From a virus: 30,809 bases of DNA. The stretch is taken from the IMG/VR virus record IMGVR_UViG_3300043419_001320, positions 1-30,809 of that record; one strand, given 5' to 3'. The notes under the pieces are model-generated. The model was not told where the DNA came from and made no database searches. It saw nothing but the letters and a program-made list of their open reading frames with translations. Below, piece by piece: positions 1 through 6,347 of the stretch. How positions within the stretch are numbered: the stretch's first letter is position 1; each line of letters starts with the position of its first letter. A program made the position numbers and the translations under genes.

Positions 1-2
1 AT

Positions 3-125
3 GGTAAAGTTGAAATAGTGGTTATTGACAGCTGTGAGTACCTATACGGACCTTGGGGTAATGCCACTGTGTTAACCCATAAAGGGAATTGTAAGAACCA
101 TATTCATAAGGGAGGTGACAAATGA
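3..125 (+). CDS. Hypothetical protein, C-terminal part (5' end outside window)
   Basis: An open frame runs in from before the window and ends at TGA 123-125. The visible 40 residues contain SCEYLYGPWG and then THKGNCKNHIHKGGDK, a Cys/His-rich tail. I recall this HKGNCxNxxH ending from small proteins of Bacteroidota phages, but know no function. The His and Cys residues could bind a metal, which is a guess. The stop overlaps the next start (ATGA at 122-125), so it is the first visible member of a tightly packed plus-strand operon. Family recognition is from memory only. Confidence 0.6.
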   Translation, partial: GKVEIVVIDSCEYLYGPWGNATVLTHKGNCKNHIHKGGDK

Positions 126-283
126 AGCAATACGACTTACAAAAAGAAATAGAACTGTTAAGAAAATTATTTATATTGGCAGCCAGACGTAGCATGAGAC
201 CTTCAATGCAAGACAACGAAACAATGAAATTGCTTTTCGAAGAATTGTATTTACTTACTGACAAAGAAATCTATAAAGTATGA
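122..283 (+). CDS. Small helical hypothetical protein (53 aa)
   Basis: ATG at 122 overlaps the upstream stop as ATGA, and the frame ends at TGA 281-283, which again overlaps the next ATG. The 53-aa product is charged and predicted helical (starts MKQYDLQKEIELLRKLF, later NETMKLLFEELYLL). No catalytic motif or membrane segment is seen. The stop-start overlaps on both sides are the main support that it is a real, translationally coupled gene. Function unknown. Confidence 0.6.
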   Translation: MKQYDLQKEIELLRKLFILAARRSMRPSMQDNETMKLLFEELYLLTDKEIYKV

Positions 284-375
284 AACAAAACTATTGGTGG
301 ATATTGTTTTTAGGGATCCTTATAGGGATTAACATAGGTTTATTGATAGTTAACTTAACTTTACTGTTGCCATGA
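280..375 (+). CDS. 31-aa single-pass membrane peptide
   Basis: ATG at 280 overlaps the previous stop, and the frame ends at TGA 373-375 overlapping the next ATG at 372. After MKQNYWW, almost the whole product is one hydrophobic segment (about residues 8-30) with a GxLxGxNxG small-residue pattern. It would be an inner-membrane peptide. Such tiny membrane genes in early phage operons are often host-takeover or accessory factors, but nothing here shows a specific role. Supported by its exact fit in a chain of ATGA overlaps. Confidence 0.5.
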   Translation: MKQNYWWILFLGILIGINIGLLIVNLTLLLP

Positions 376-551
376 CTGTAGGTGAATTAAAGAAATATCT
401 GGAAACATGTGATGATTCACTAACAGTACATGTTGGAAACATAGATTGCTATCAAATCATATTAAGAGATTTTGACATTTATAGAATGAATGATCATGAC
501 ACAAACTTTGTTTGTTTTTCAATAGATAACCTAGAACAATTTTTAAATTAA
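372..551 (+). CDS. Small acidic hypothetical protein (59 aa)
   Basis: Starts at ATG 372, overlapping the upstream stop, and ends at TAA 549-551. It begins MTVGELKKYLETCDD, followed by alternating hydrophobic and acidic stretches that look like a small alpha/beta fold: a helix, then SLTVHVGNI and INFV-type strands. I do not recognise a specific family. It sits four bases before the next gene in the same operon. Function unknown. Confidence 0.6.
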   Translation: MTVGELKKYLETCDDSLTVHVGNIDCYQIILRDFDIYRMNDHDTNFVCFSIDNLEQFLN

Positions 552-555
552 ACAT

Positions 556-765
556 ATGGCTTACGTACAAAAACCTAACACGTTTACATTATTTGTGAAT
601 GATAAAAAAAGCAATAATTCACCAGATATGACAGGTACTTTTGTTGATTCAACTGGTAAAGAAATGAGAATAGCCGCTTGGAAAAAACAAGGTAGCAAAG
701 GTGAATTTTATTCTGGTCAAATATCAGAAAAGATCGCTAAAGACAAAGAAGATCTACCATTCTAA
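556..765 (+). CDS. Small DNA-binding-like early protein (69 aa)
   Basis: The 69-aa product begins MAYVQKPNTFTLFVNDKKSN and contains GTFVDSTGKEMRIAAWKKQG followed by an acidic tail ending in DLPF. The pattern (KPN..LF.NDKK, a short strand with 'AWxKxGxKGxF') matches small phage proteins often labelled as DUF736-like or single-stranded DNA-binding-like. The acidic tail ending in a hydrophobic residue recalls SSB tails. A role with replication or recombination proteins is inferred from this likeness and from RecT farther down the operon. ATG 556 follows an A/C-rich leader. Stop TAA overlaps the next start (TAATG). Confidence 0.7.
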   Translation: MAYVQKPNTFTLFVNDKKSNNSPDMTGTFVDSTGKEMRIAAWKKQGSKGEFYSGQISEKIAKDKEDLPF

Positions 766-1001
766 TGAATTTACCAATCATACCTATAGATAAGGCTAAC
801 CACGCGTTGTATGGTATTGCTATATATGCCGCTGCTGCTTCGATATTTAGTGCGCCATTCTCAATGATCGTAGTGTTTGCGTTTGCGGCTGGCAAAGAAC
901 TATATGATTCTGTACTAAAAGAAAAGCAATTTAGCAGCTTAGATTTAGTTGCAACATTGTGTGGCGGTTTGATTGGAATGTACATTGGTCTGTTTACATG
1001 A
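765..1001 (+). CDS. Small membrane protein with KxNH motif (78 aa)
   Basis: Start ATG 765 overlaps the upstream stop as TAATG. The 78-aa product begins with the polar motif DKANHALYG, followed by two hydrophobic segments (about residues 15-42 and 60-77) separated by GKELYDSVLKEKQFSSLDLVATL. The D-K-x-N-H, K-E-x-x-D and S-x-D-x-x-A-T layout matches small integral membrane proteins seen in many phages and bacterial lipoproteins (DUF2279/YfiM-like). No enzymatic role is established that I know of. Its stop overlaps the terminase start, so it is coupled to packaging. Confidence 0.65.
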   Translation: MNLPIIPIDKANHALYGIAIYAAAASIFSAPFSMIVVFAFAAGKELYDSVLKEKQFSSLDLVATLCGGLIGMYIGLFT

Positions 1002-2296
1002 TAGAATACCTGCCTAAACAAAAGGAAGCATTGCGTGTTTTGGGTAATTCACATGAATCACGTGTTGTTCTTTTTGGTGGTGCAGCTGGTGGATCTAAAT
1101 CATTTATAGGTTGTGCTTGGCAGATAAGTAGACGGTTTAAATATCCAGGCACGCGTGGCCTAATTGGTAGAAGTAAACTTGATACGCTAAAAAAGACTAC
1201 TTTAAAGACGTTTTTTGAAGTGGCTCAAATGATGGGCTTAAATCCCAATGAGCACTTTACACTTAACAATCAAACGCATACTATCAAATTCACAAATGGT
1301 AGCGAAATAATACTAAAAGATCTTTTTGCCTATCCATCAGATCCTGAATTTCATGCATTAGGTGGTCTTGAATTAACTGATGCCTACGTGGATGAAGTAG
1401 CACAAGTAAGTAAAAGAGCAATTGATATATTGCAATCCCGTATTCGTTTTAAGTTGAATCAATATGACCTTAAACCAAAGATGCTGCTCACATGCAATCC
1501 ATCAAAAGGATGGTTGTACAACGAGTTTTATTCCCCATATAAGGCACAAACACTTGCGCCACATCTTGCGTTCATACAATCATTGCCAAATGACAATCCG
1601 CATTTGCCCGAATCGTACATTGAAACGTTGCGCATGTTGCCTGAAGTGGACAGAAGACGTCTACTGGATGGAGATTGGGAGTATGATGAAAGCGTAGACA
1701 ATTTGTATCAATATGATGATCTTGTTAGATGCTTTAGGGATGAGGAAAGCAAAGGTGATAAGTTTATTAGCGCTGACATTGCACGTTTAGGAAAGGACAG
1801 AACAGTTATTTGTGTATGGAATGGATTACATTTAATAGAAATTCACGAACTACGAAAGCAACCAATTACAACAACTGTTTCTACTATTAGACAATTATGT
1901 GATAGACATAGTGTAAAATTAAACAACGTAATCTGTGATGAAGATGGTGTAGGTGGTGGCGTAGTAGACAGTTTAAAATGTAGAGGTTTTTTAAATGGTG
2001 GCAGAGCTAAACAGTCAGATAAGTTCGTCAATCAAAAGGCAGAATGCTATTTTAAATTAGCAGAACTAATAGAACAAAACAAAGTTGTTTTCAAGGTCAA
2101 TCAATTTCGTGATGTGATTGTGCAAGAACTGGACATGATTAGACGCAGACAGCCGGAAGCAGATAGCAAACTAGCTGTAATTAGTAAAGACGAGATAGCA
2201 AGAATGCATGGAAAGTCACCAGACTATGCAGATGCTATCATGATGCGCATGTATTTTGAGCTGTTTCCAAACTATGGCAGCTATTCTTGGGCTTAG
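998..2296 (+). CDS. terL: Terminase large subunit (TerL), ATPase-nuclease
   Basis: This 432-aa enzyme packages phage DNA into the prohead: an N-terminal ATPase drives translocation and a C-terminal RNase H-like nuclease cuts the genome. Walker A is GGAAGGSKS at residues 27-35 (K34), Walker B is YVDE at 130-133, and the coupling motif LTCNP is at 164-168. Nuclease acidic residues are D260 (SADIAR), D314/D316 (CDEDGVGGG) and D409/D412 (SPDYADA). The frame is open from 959, but ATG 998 fits better: it overlaps the upstream stop (ATGA) and starts with the usual YLPKQKEAL. Length is normal. It lies in the plus unit, away from the small subunit and portal on the minus strand. Confidence 0.96.
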   Translation: MIEYLPKQKEALRVLGNSHESRVVLFGGAAGGSKSFIGCAWQISRRFKYPGTRGLIGRSKLDTLKKTTLKTFFEVAQMMGLNPNEHFTLNNQTHTIKFTNGSEIILKDLFAYPSDPEFHALGGLELTDAYVDEVAQVSKRAIDILQSRIRFKLNQYDLKPKMLLTCNPSKGWLYNEFYSPYKAQTLAPHLAFIQSLPNDNPHLPESYIETLRMLPEVDRRRLLDGDWEYDESVDNLYQYDDLVRCFRDEESKGDKFISADIARLGKDRTVICVWNGLHLIEIHELRKQPITTTVSTIRQLCDRHSVKLNNVICDEDGVGGGVVDSLKCRGFLNGGRAKQSDKFVNQKAECYFKLAELIEQNKVVFKVNQFRDVIVQELDMIRRRQPEADSKLAVISKDEIARMHGKSPDYADAIMMRMYFELFPNYGSYSWA

Positions 2297-2376
2297 TTAA
2301 GTAATTGATTCTCAGTGTTCATTTGTTAAATTTTCAAAGATCTTCACTTTTTTTATACAAGATGAAAGATTTTGCA

Positions 2377-2384
2377 TATATTTA
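2377..2384 (+). promoter_or_regulatory. Putative Bacteroidota-type promoter -7 element
   Basis: TATATTTA at 2377-2384 differs from the TAnnTTTG consensus only at the last base. It is followed by an A/C-rich leader (CTCCATCAATAACAACAACAAT) and ATG 2407. The same layout precedes other genes in this window. I find no good -33 TTTG, so it is weak on its own. Confidence 0.4.
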
Positions 2385-2406
2385 CTCCATCAATAACAAC
2401 AACAAT

Positions 2407-2634
2407 ATGTTTGAAACATCTAACAAATACTTTAAAGAATTCTACATTGGATCTAAATACATAGGACAATTACCTTGTGAAAAAGATCGTGAGGAAATAG
2501 GTTACTACGGTAGACAAAAAACCATATTGACTGAGGATGTTATTCTAAAAAACAAGAAAAAGATCAAAAAAGGCACGGAAGTAAATACATTGATTTACCC
2601 AATCTGCGAAAAGATTGTACGACAAAGCATTTAA
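2407..2634 (+). CDS. Hypothetical basic protein (75 aa)
   Basis: The frame is open from 2305, but ATG 2407 is preferred because it follows the -7-like element at 2377 and a leader rich in AAC repeats. The first in-frame ATGs would place the promoter inside the gene. The product starts MFETSNKYFKEFYIGSKYIG, has an acidic middle and a lysine-rich stretch (KNKKKIKKGTEV), and ends in EKIVRQSI. GTEVNTLIYPI could be part of a small SH3-like barrel. Not recognised. It is the first gene after terL and may begin a separately started transcript. Confidence 0.6.
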   Translation: MFETSNKYFKEFYIGSKYIGQLPCEKDREEIGYYGRQKTILTEDVILKNKKKIKKGTEVNTLIYPICEKIVRQSI

Positions 2635-2672
2635 CTTTTACACGTTAAAGATAAAACAAAAACATAAACAAC

Positions 2673-2930
2673 ATGGCAATTATTTACGGAGTTACTGATC
2701 CCTATCCACACAACCACAAATGCATTTACTGCGATTGGGAAGATGCATATTATGATGAAGTTAAAGATCAGGCAATTGAATTAGTTAAAAAGCACAATGA
2801 GACAGCTGATGAAGATGAACAGTTATTACTTGTTGAATGGGACACTTATATTGATGAAGCTGTTGAAATAGTATCTCAGCATAGTGATGTACACATTGAA
2901 TGCGATGACTGCCATGACTTTGAAGATTGA
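2673..2930 (+). CDS. Small acidic protein with two CxxC pairs (85 aa)
   Basis: ATG 2673 follows an AAACAAC-rich leader. The 85-aa product has CIYC at residues 17-20 and CDDC at 77-80, with a long acidic helix-rich middle (EVKDQAIELVKKHNETADEDE). Two CxxC pairs at opposite ends suggest one structural zinc site that clips the ends together. The rest is strongly acidic, which fits neither a simple nucleic-acid binder nor an enzyme I recognise; a protein-interaction or host-inhibitor role is possible but unproven. It is one of a run of small early genes between terL and recT. Confidence 0.65.
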   Translation: MAIIYGVTDPYPHNHKCIYCDWEDAYYDEVKDQAIELVKKHNETADEDEQLLLVEWDTYIDEAVEIVSQHSDVHIECDDCHDFED

Positions 2931-2952
2931 AATTTAAAACCAATAAATACAA

Positions 2953-3294
2953 ATGACAAATAGAATTACAATCCCCGTTGTTGCAAACACAATAATTGGA
3001 ACAACCGAAATCAAACTTCCTTTCTATTTCATCTCCGGTGACTATAGCAAAAGTTATTGTTGTATGAATGAAGACTATGTACTTATTCATGTCTACAATT
3101 TAGGAGAAGGACGAGTAATGCAAATTGAAACTAAGCAGTATGAAGATGCCGCTGAAGTAGCCTTTCGTTTAGAACGCGAAAGCCGTGATAAACATTATGC
3201 ACCTATTGAAGAGGCAGTGTTCATGCACCAATTCAGTCAAGTACACAGAGAGATCTTTTATCGAGTTAACCCACAATTAAAACCAATCGAATGA
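2953..3294 (+). CDS. Hypothetical protein (113 aa)
   Basis: ATG 2953 follows an A-rich leader and the frame ends at TGA 3292-3294, overlapping the next ATG. It starts MTNRITIPVVANTIIGTTEI, and the N-terminal half is beta-rich. The C-terminal half is helical and charged (AEVAFRLERESRDKHYAP). No recognised catalytic motif and no membrane segment. Coding is supported by its length, plausible composition and tight coupling to the next small gene. Function unknown. Confidence 0.65.
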   Translation: MTNRITIPVVANTIIGTTEIKLPFYFISGDYSKSYCCMNEDYVLIHVYNLGEGRVMQIETKQYEDAAEVAFRLERESRDKHYAPIEEAVFMHQFSQVHREIFYRVNPQLKPIE

Positions 3295-3395
3295 AACTAA
3301 TATCTAAAATCCTACGTTACATTGTAATTGCAATTGTAATTTATGCAGTTCTAAGTTACTGTCAAGAAATAAATGATTGTCTAATGAAGTATTGA
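3291..3395 (+). CDS. 34-aa membrane peptide
   Basis: ATG 3291 overlaps the upstream stop (ATGA) and the frame ends at TGA 3393-3395. The peptide has a basic start (MKLISKILRY), one hydrophobic helix (about residues 9-24, IVIAIVIYAVLSY) and a short polar tail with two cysteines. It would sit in the inner membrane. Like the 31-aa peptide at 280 it is coupled by overlap to a soluble gene. The next promoter starts within its last codons. Function unknown. Confidence 0.5.
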   Translation: MKLISKILRYIVIAIVIYAVLSYCQEINDCLMKY

Positions 3396-3404
3396 ATATA
3401 TTTG
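3377..3404 (+). promoter_or_regulatory. Putative promoter for recT
   Basis: TATATTTG at 3397-3404 matches the Bacteroidota -7 consensus exactly and is followed by CATAATTAAAACC and ATG 3425. A TTG at 3377-3379, 17 bases upstream, could serve as the -33 element, with spacing slightly short of the usual 19-21. This would start a recombination transcript. Confidence 0.6.
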
Positions 3405-3424
3405 CATAATTAAAACCAATACAC

Positions 3425-4318
3425 ATGACACAATTAACAACAACAACAGCCAATTTGAAGGCTATGTTTAGTAGCGAAGACGTTGCTAAGCGATTGAAAG
3501 AAATCTTAGGCAAAAGAGCATCTACTTTTACAACTTCTGTTTTACAGATAGTTCAGTCAAATGATCTATTAAAAAATGCTGATGCATCATCTGTATTAAA
3601 TGCCGCTATGATGGCTGCCACTTTAGATCTGCCATTGAACAATTCTTTAGGTTTCGCATACATCATACCATTCAATAATAAGCAAAAGGATGGCACTTGG
3701 AAGACTGTAGCGCAATTTCAATTAGGCTACAAAGGTTTTATACAGTTAGCACAAAGAAGCGGTCAGTTTAAGTCTATAGATGCAAAACCAGTTTATGAAG
3801 GTCAATTAGTAGAAGACAATTCATTTGCTGGTATCTCATTCAATTGGTCAAATAAGAAATCAGATAACATACTTGGGTACGCTGCTTATTTCCAACTGTT
3901 GAATGGTTTTGAGAAAGTGTTGTACATGACAGTTAATGAACTGCAACAACATGGCACTAAGTATTCTCAAACATTTAGAAAAGGATTTGGACTATGGAAA
4001 GATGAGTTTGATACTATGGCAAAGAAGACGGTGATAAAATTACTATTGTCTAAGTATGGTCCACTTTCAATAGATATGCAACAAGCCGTTATTAGTGATC
4101 AGGCACTCATTACTGATGATGGACAAGTAGAGTATATTGATACTAAGGTGGTGACAACTGATGTTGACCTTGCTTATGTAAGTGATTTGATATCTAATGC
4201 AAATACTAAAGAAGATCTTGAACTAATTGAAAAACAATGCGGTGAAGATTTGCTATCTCAATTAAGATTAGAGTTTAATGAGAAAAAAAGTAAAATCACA
4301 GGTGAAACAATAGTTTGA
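3425..4318 (+). CDS. recT: RecT-family single-strand annealing protein
   Basis: The 297-aa product belongs to the RecT/Bet-type annealing proteins, which bind single-stranded DNA and anneal complementary strands during phage recombination and concatemer formation. Family hallmarks are visible: LNAAMMAATLDLPLN (about 59-73) followed by GFAYIIPF, then FQLGYKGFIQLAQRSGQF (about 99-116), and the distal AKKTVIKLLLSKYGPLS (about 198-214). The C-terminal tail is acidic and variable, as usual. It has its own -7 element at 3397 and is followed by a nuclease gene, giving a typical annealase-exonuclease pair. Length is typical for the family. Confidence 0.93.
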   Translation: MTQLTTTTANLKAMFSSEDVAKRLKEILGKRASTFTTSVLQIVQSNDLLKNADASSVLNAAMMAATLDLPLNNSLGFAYIIPFNNKQKDGTWKTVAQFQLGYKGFIQLAQRSGQFKSIDAKPVYEGQLVEDNSFAGISFNWSNKKSDNILGYAAYFQLLNGFEKVLYMTVNELQQHGTKYSQTFRKGFGLWKDEFDTMAKKTVIKLLLSKYGPLSIDMQQAVISDQALITDDGQVEYIDTKVVTTDVDLAYVSDLISNANTKEDLELIEKQCGEDLLSQLRLEFNEKKSKITGETIV

Positions 4319-4319
4319 A

Positions 4320-4327
4320 TAAATTTG
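4320..4327 (+). promoter_or_regulatory. Putative promoter for the exonuclease gene
   Basis: TAAATTTG at 4320-4327 fits TAnnTTTG and begins right after the recT stop. It is followed by CACAATAACATAAACAC and ATG 4345, the same leader style as other starts here. No clear -33 TTTG at normal spacing. It would allow exonuclease and annealase to be made in different amounts. Confidence 0.45.
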
Positions 4328-4344
4328 CACAATAACATAAACAC

Positions 4345-5127
4345 ATGAACACACAAAACATTTTATTTAGAGCTTCATCAATAGGTACGTTGATGACAAA
4401 TGCAAGATCAAAATCTGAGAAACTTTCAGAGACCACTAAAGCGGAATTGCTTAATGTATACATTCAAGAAAAGTATCATAGACGAGAAGAGTTTAGTAGT
4501 AAGTATACTGAAAAAGGTATTGCTGTTGAAGCTGACGCTATTGATATTTGGAGAAGATTGAATAATGTTATCACTTTCAAAAACAACATTAGATTTCAAA
4601 ATGAATTTGTAAGTGGTTTACCTGATCTATTGGTTAAAGATGAAAATGGAGAAGTGATGTATGTTCCAGATATAAAATCAAGTTGGTCATTGAACACTTT
4701 TTACAATAGTAAAATCAATTCTATTGATAAATCATACTACTGGCAAGGTCAAGTGTATTCTTGGCTCACCAATGCACGATACGCTAAGTTCTGTTATGTA
4801 CTTACAAATGCTCCATTACAGTTAATTGATGATGAAAAGTATAGATTAGCTAGACGAATGAATCTAATAGATCCACAAAGTAATGAAACGTTTGTAGAAA
4901 AAGCTAAACAGATTGAACGTAATATGATCTATGACATGAGTAGATTTTTGAATGATTATCCTCACGCTAATCTTGAAACAAACATTAGTGATTGGTCATA
5001 TGATATTCCAATTCAACAACGCATCCATGAAAAGATTGTTGAGTTTGATAGATTAGCTATAGAAGAATTAAAAGAAAGAGTACCTTTATGGCGTGAATAC
5101 ATTACTGATTTAGATAAAATTCAGTAG
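4345..5127 (+). CDS. YqaJ/lambda-exonuclease-like PD-(D/E)XK nuclease
   Basis: The 260-aa product is a PD-(D/E)XK nuclease of the YqaJ/lambda Exo group, which resects double-stranded DNA ends 5' to 3' and hands strands to the annealing protein. Candidate active-site residues are E62 (TEKGIAVEAD), D94 (GLPDLLV), and D109 with K111 (PDIKSSW), followed by WQGQVYSWL near 133-140, where the family has a conserved Q. The N-terminal RASSIGTLM is the usual start of the fold. Directly following recT, it completes a two-gene recombination system. The last 60 residues are helical and not assigned. Confidence 0.85.
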   Translation: MNTQNILFRASSIGTLMTNARSKSEKLSETTKAELLNVYIQEKYHRREEFSSKYTEKGIAVEADAIDIWRRLNNVITFKNNIRFQNEFVSGLPDLLVKDENGEVMYVPDIKSSWSLNTFYNSKINSIDKSYYWQGQVYSWLTNARYAKFCYVLTNAPLQLIDDEKYRLARRMNLIDPQSNETFVEKAKQIERNMIYDMSRFLNDYPHANLETNISDWSYDIPIQQRIHEKIVEFDRLAIEELKERVPLWREYITDLDKIQ

Positions 5128-5220
5128 ATTTTGTCTTTTTTTCATTTCCTAACGTATTGATTTACAGGTGCCAAATGTTAAAATTGTTAAATCTTAACCA
5201 TAGTTGTGCAAAGTTTTACA

Positions 5221-5228
5221 TATATTAG
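5221..5228 (+). promoter_or_regulatory. Putative promoter in the 5128-5270 gap
   Basis: The 143-base gap holds TATATTAG at 5221-5228 (one mismatch to TAnnTTTG at the second T of the TTTG block), then an A/C-rich leader to ATG 5271. A TTG at 5204 lies only 14 bases upstream, too near for a standard -33. Upstream is a pyrimidine-rich stretch (TTTTGTCTTTTTTTC, 5130-5144) that could end transcription weakly but has no convincing stem. Confidence 0.4.
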
Positions 5229-5270
5229 CACATCAAACAAAACAATAATAACAATTTAAAACACAAAGCA

Positions 5271-5573
5271 ATGAATGCACAAGAATTAAAAAAAGGCTCA
5301 ATTGTAAGAATGACATTTGTAACAACTTCAAAAGAAATTCAACCAAACTGGGAGATTCGTAGTTCTTACCCAGTTGGACAAGGTGAAGATCAAACTAATA
5401 TGACTTGCTATGTAGCTGAATGCGTTGTTCACCGAGTAACAACTCATTTTTTTACAGTGATCATTCCTCATTCAAAAGGTGAATCAGTTCGGTATTCAAA
5501 AAAATGTTTTACCACAACAAAACATTCTTACGCTGATGACGCTGATTTCAAAGCATCAATTGTAAAAATTTAA
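5271..5573 (+). CDS. Hypothetical beta-rich protein (100 aa)
   Basis: ATG 5271 follows a long A/C-rich leader. The product starts MNAQELKKGSIVRMTFVTTSKE, which resembles the first strands of a small beta-barrel, and continues with CYVAECVVHRVTTHFFTVIIP and YSKKCFTTTKHSY. Four cysteines are scattered without a CxxC pair. I do not recognise the family. It is the first gene of a set of short genes leading into the DNA-modification cassette. After it, 5574-5637 holds only a short possible hairpin (GATGCG...CGCATA). Confidence 0.65.
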   Translation: MNAQELKKGSIVRMTFVTTSKEIQPNWEIRSSYPVGQGEDQTNMTCYVAECVVHRVTTHFFTVIIPHSKGESVRYSKKCFTTTKHSYADDADFKASIVKI

Positions 5574-5637
5574 TATGTATAGAGGGATGCGACTCTACAA
5601 CGCATATCACCATCACTAATAAAAAAAACAATCAGTC

Positions 5638-5829
5638 ATGAATACATTAACAGAAATTAAGTCAATGAGTATTGACATGCTAGAGGAAAAACTAAGCGCT
5701 CTATGCACAATCCTAGGCACACTAACAAACGATTACAAACACGTGTTTGACAGTCAAGAAGAAATATGCTTGATTGTACACGGCCAAATCGACAGTATCG
5801 TTTTAGAATTAGAATCACGTTTCCAATAA
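5638..5829 (+). CDS. Small helical hypothetical protein (63 aa)
   Basis: ATG 5638 follows an AATAAAAAAAACAATCAGTC leader. The 63-aa product is predicted all-helical and acidic (TEIKSMSIDMLEEKLSALC, later EEICLIVHGQIDSIVLELE). It looks like a helical hairpin that could dimerise. No motif gives a function. It lies thirteen bases before the next gene. Confidence 0.6.
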   Translation: MNTLTEIKSMSIDMLEEKLSALCTILGTLTNDYKHVFDSQEEICLIVHGQIDSIVLELESRFQ

Positions 5830-5842
5830 ACAAATTGACAAG

Positions 5843-6076
5843 ATGTATACATTACTTATAGAACCAATGAAAGGTTATCACACTGAAACAACTAAAATTT
5901 TCATGTACAATTCTTACAACCAAGCGCTTAATGCTTTTAAAGAAAGATGTGATGCTTATGGTTATGAGTATGACACAGTAGATCCTATTTTATATCCATG
6001 CGAATGGGAAGCTGGTGGAATTGGACATGATTACAGAATCAGTATTGTAGTAAATTTACTTCATAATTACAAATAA
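5843..6076 (+). CDS. Hypothetical protein (77 aa)
   Basis: ATG 5843 follows AAACAAATTGACAAG. The product contains aromatic-rich stretches (FMYNSYNQALNAF, YGYEYDTVDPILYPCEWE) and ends in ISIVVNLLHNYK. The alternating strand-helix-strand appearance suggests a small alpha/beta fold. Its stop is one base before the next ATG (TAACATG). Not recognised; function unknown. Confidence 0.6.
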   Translation: MYTLLIEPMKGYHTETTKIFMYNSYNQALNAFKERCDAYGYEYDTVDPILYPCEWEAGGIGHDYRISIVVNLLHNYK

Positions 6077-6077
6077 C

Positions 6078-6347
6078 ATGAACATCTTAGAACAAGCAAA
6101 CGAAATCGTCTTCAAAAGATCTGAAGAGAAATCAAGAATGTATGGACCATTTGAAGAAGGCATGCAACGAGCAGCCAAAATCCTCAGTGGTATGACTGGT
6201 CAAGAATATGATGCTACATTTATGTTTAAAGCAATGATAGCATTAAAGTTCTCTCGTGAATCTTATCATCATAAGAATGATAATTTACTCGACGCAATAG
6301 CTTATACAGCAGCTTTAAATAACTATGAAAACACTAAACAGAAATGA
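6078..6347 (+). CDS. DUF6378-like phage protein (89 aa)
   Basis: The sequence runs NEIVFKRSEEKSRMYGPFEE, then AAKILSGMTGQEYDATFMFKAM and KFSRESYHHKNDNLLDAIAYTAALNNYE. This pattern (R.EEK.R.YGPF ... MFK.M..LK.SRE...H..DN.LDA..Y..ALN) is a small conserved phage family that I recall as DUF6378. The conserved acidic and His residues (E, H, DN, D) could form a metal site. The family has no function known to me. The stop overlaps the glucosyltransferase start by four bases, so the two are translationally coupled, which makes a link to nucleotide metabolism or DNA modification worth considering. Confidence 0.75.
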   Translation: MNILEQANEIVFKRSEEKSRMYGPFEEGMQRAAKILSGMTGQEYDATFMFKAMIALKFSRESYHHKNDNLLDAIAYTAALNNYENTKQK

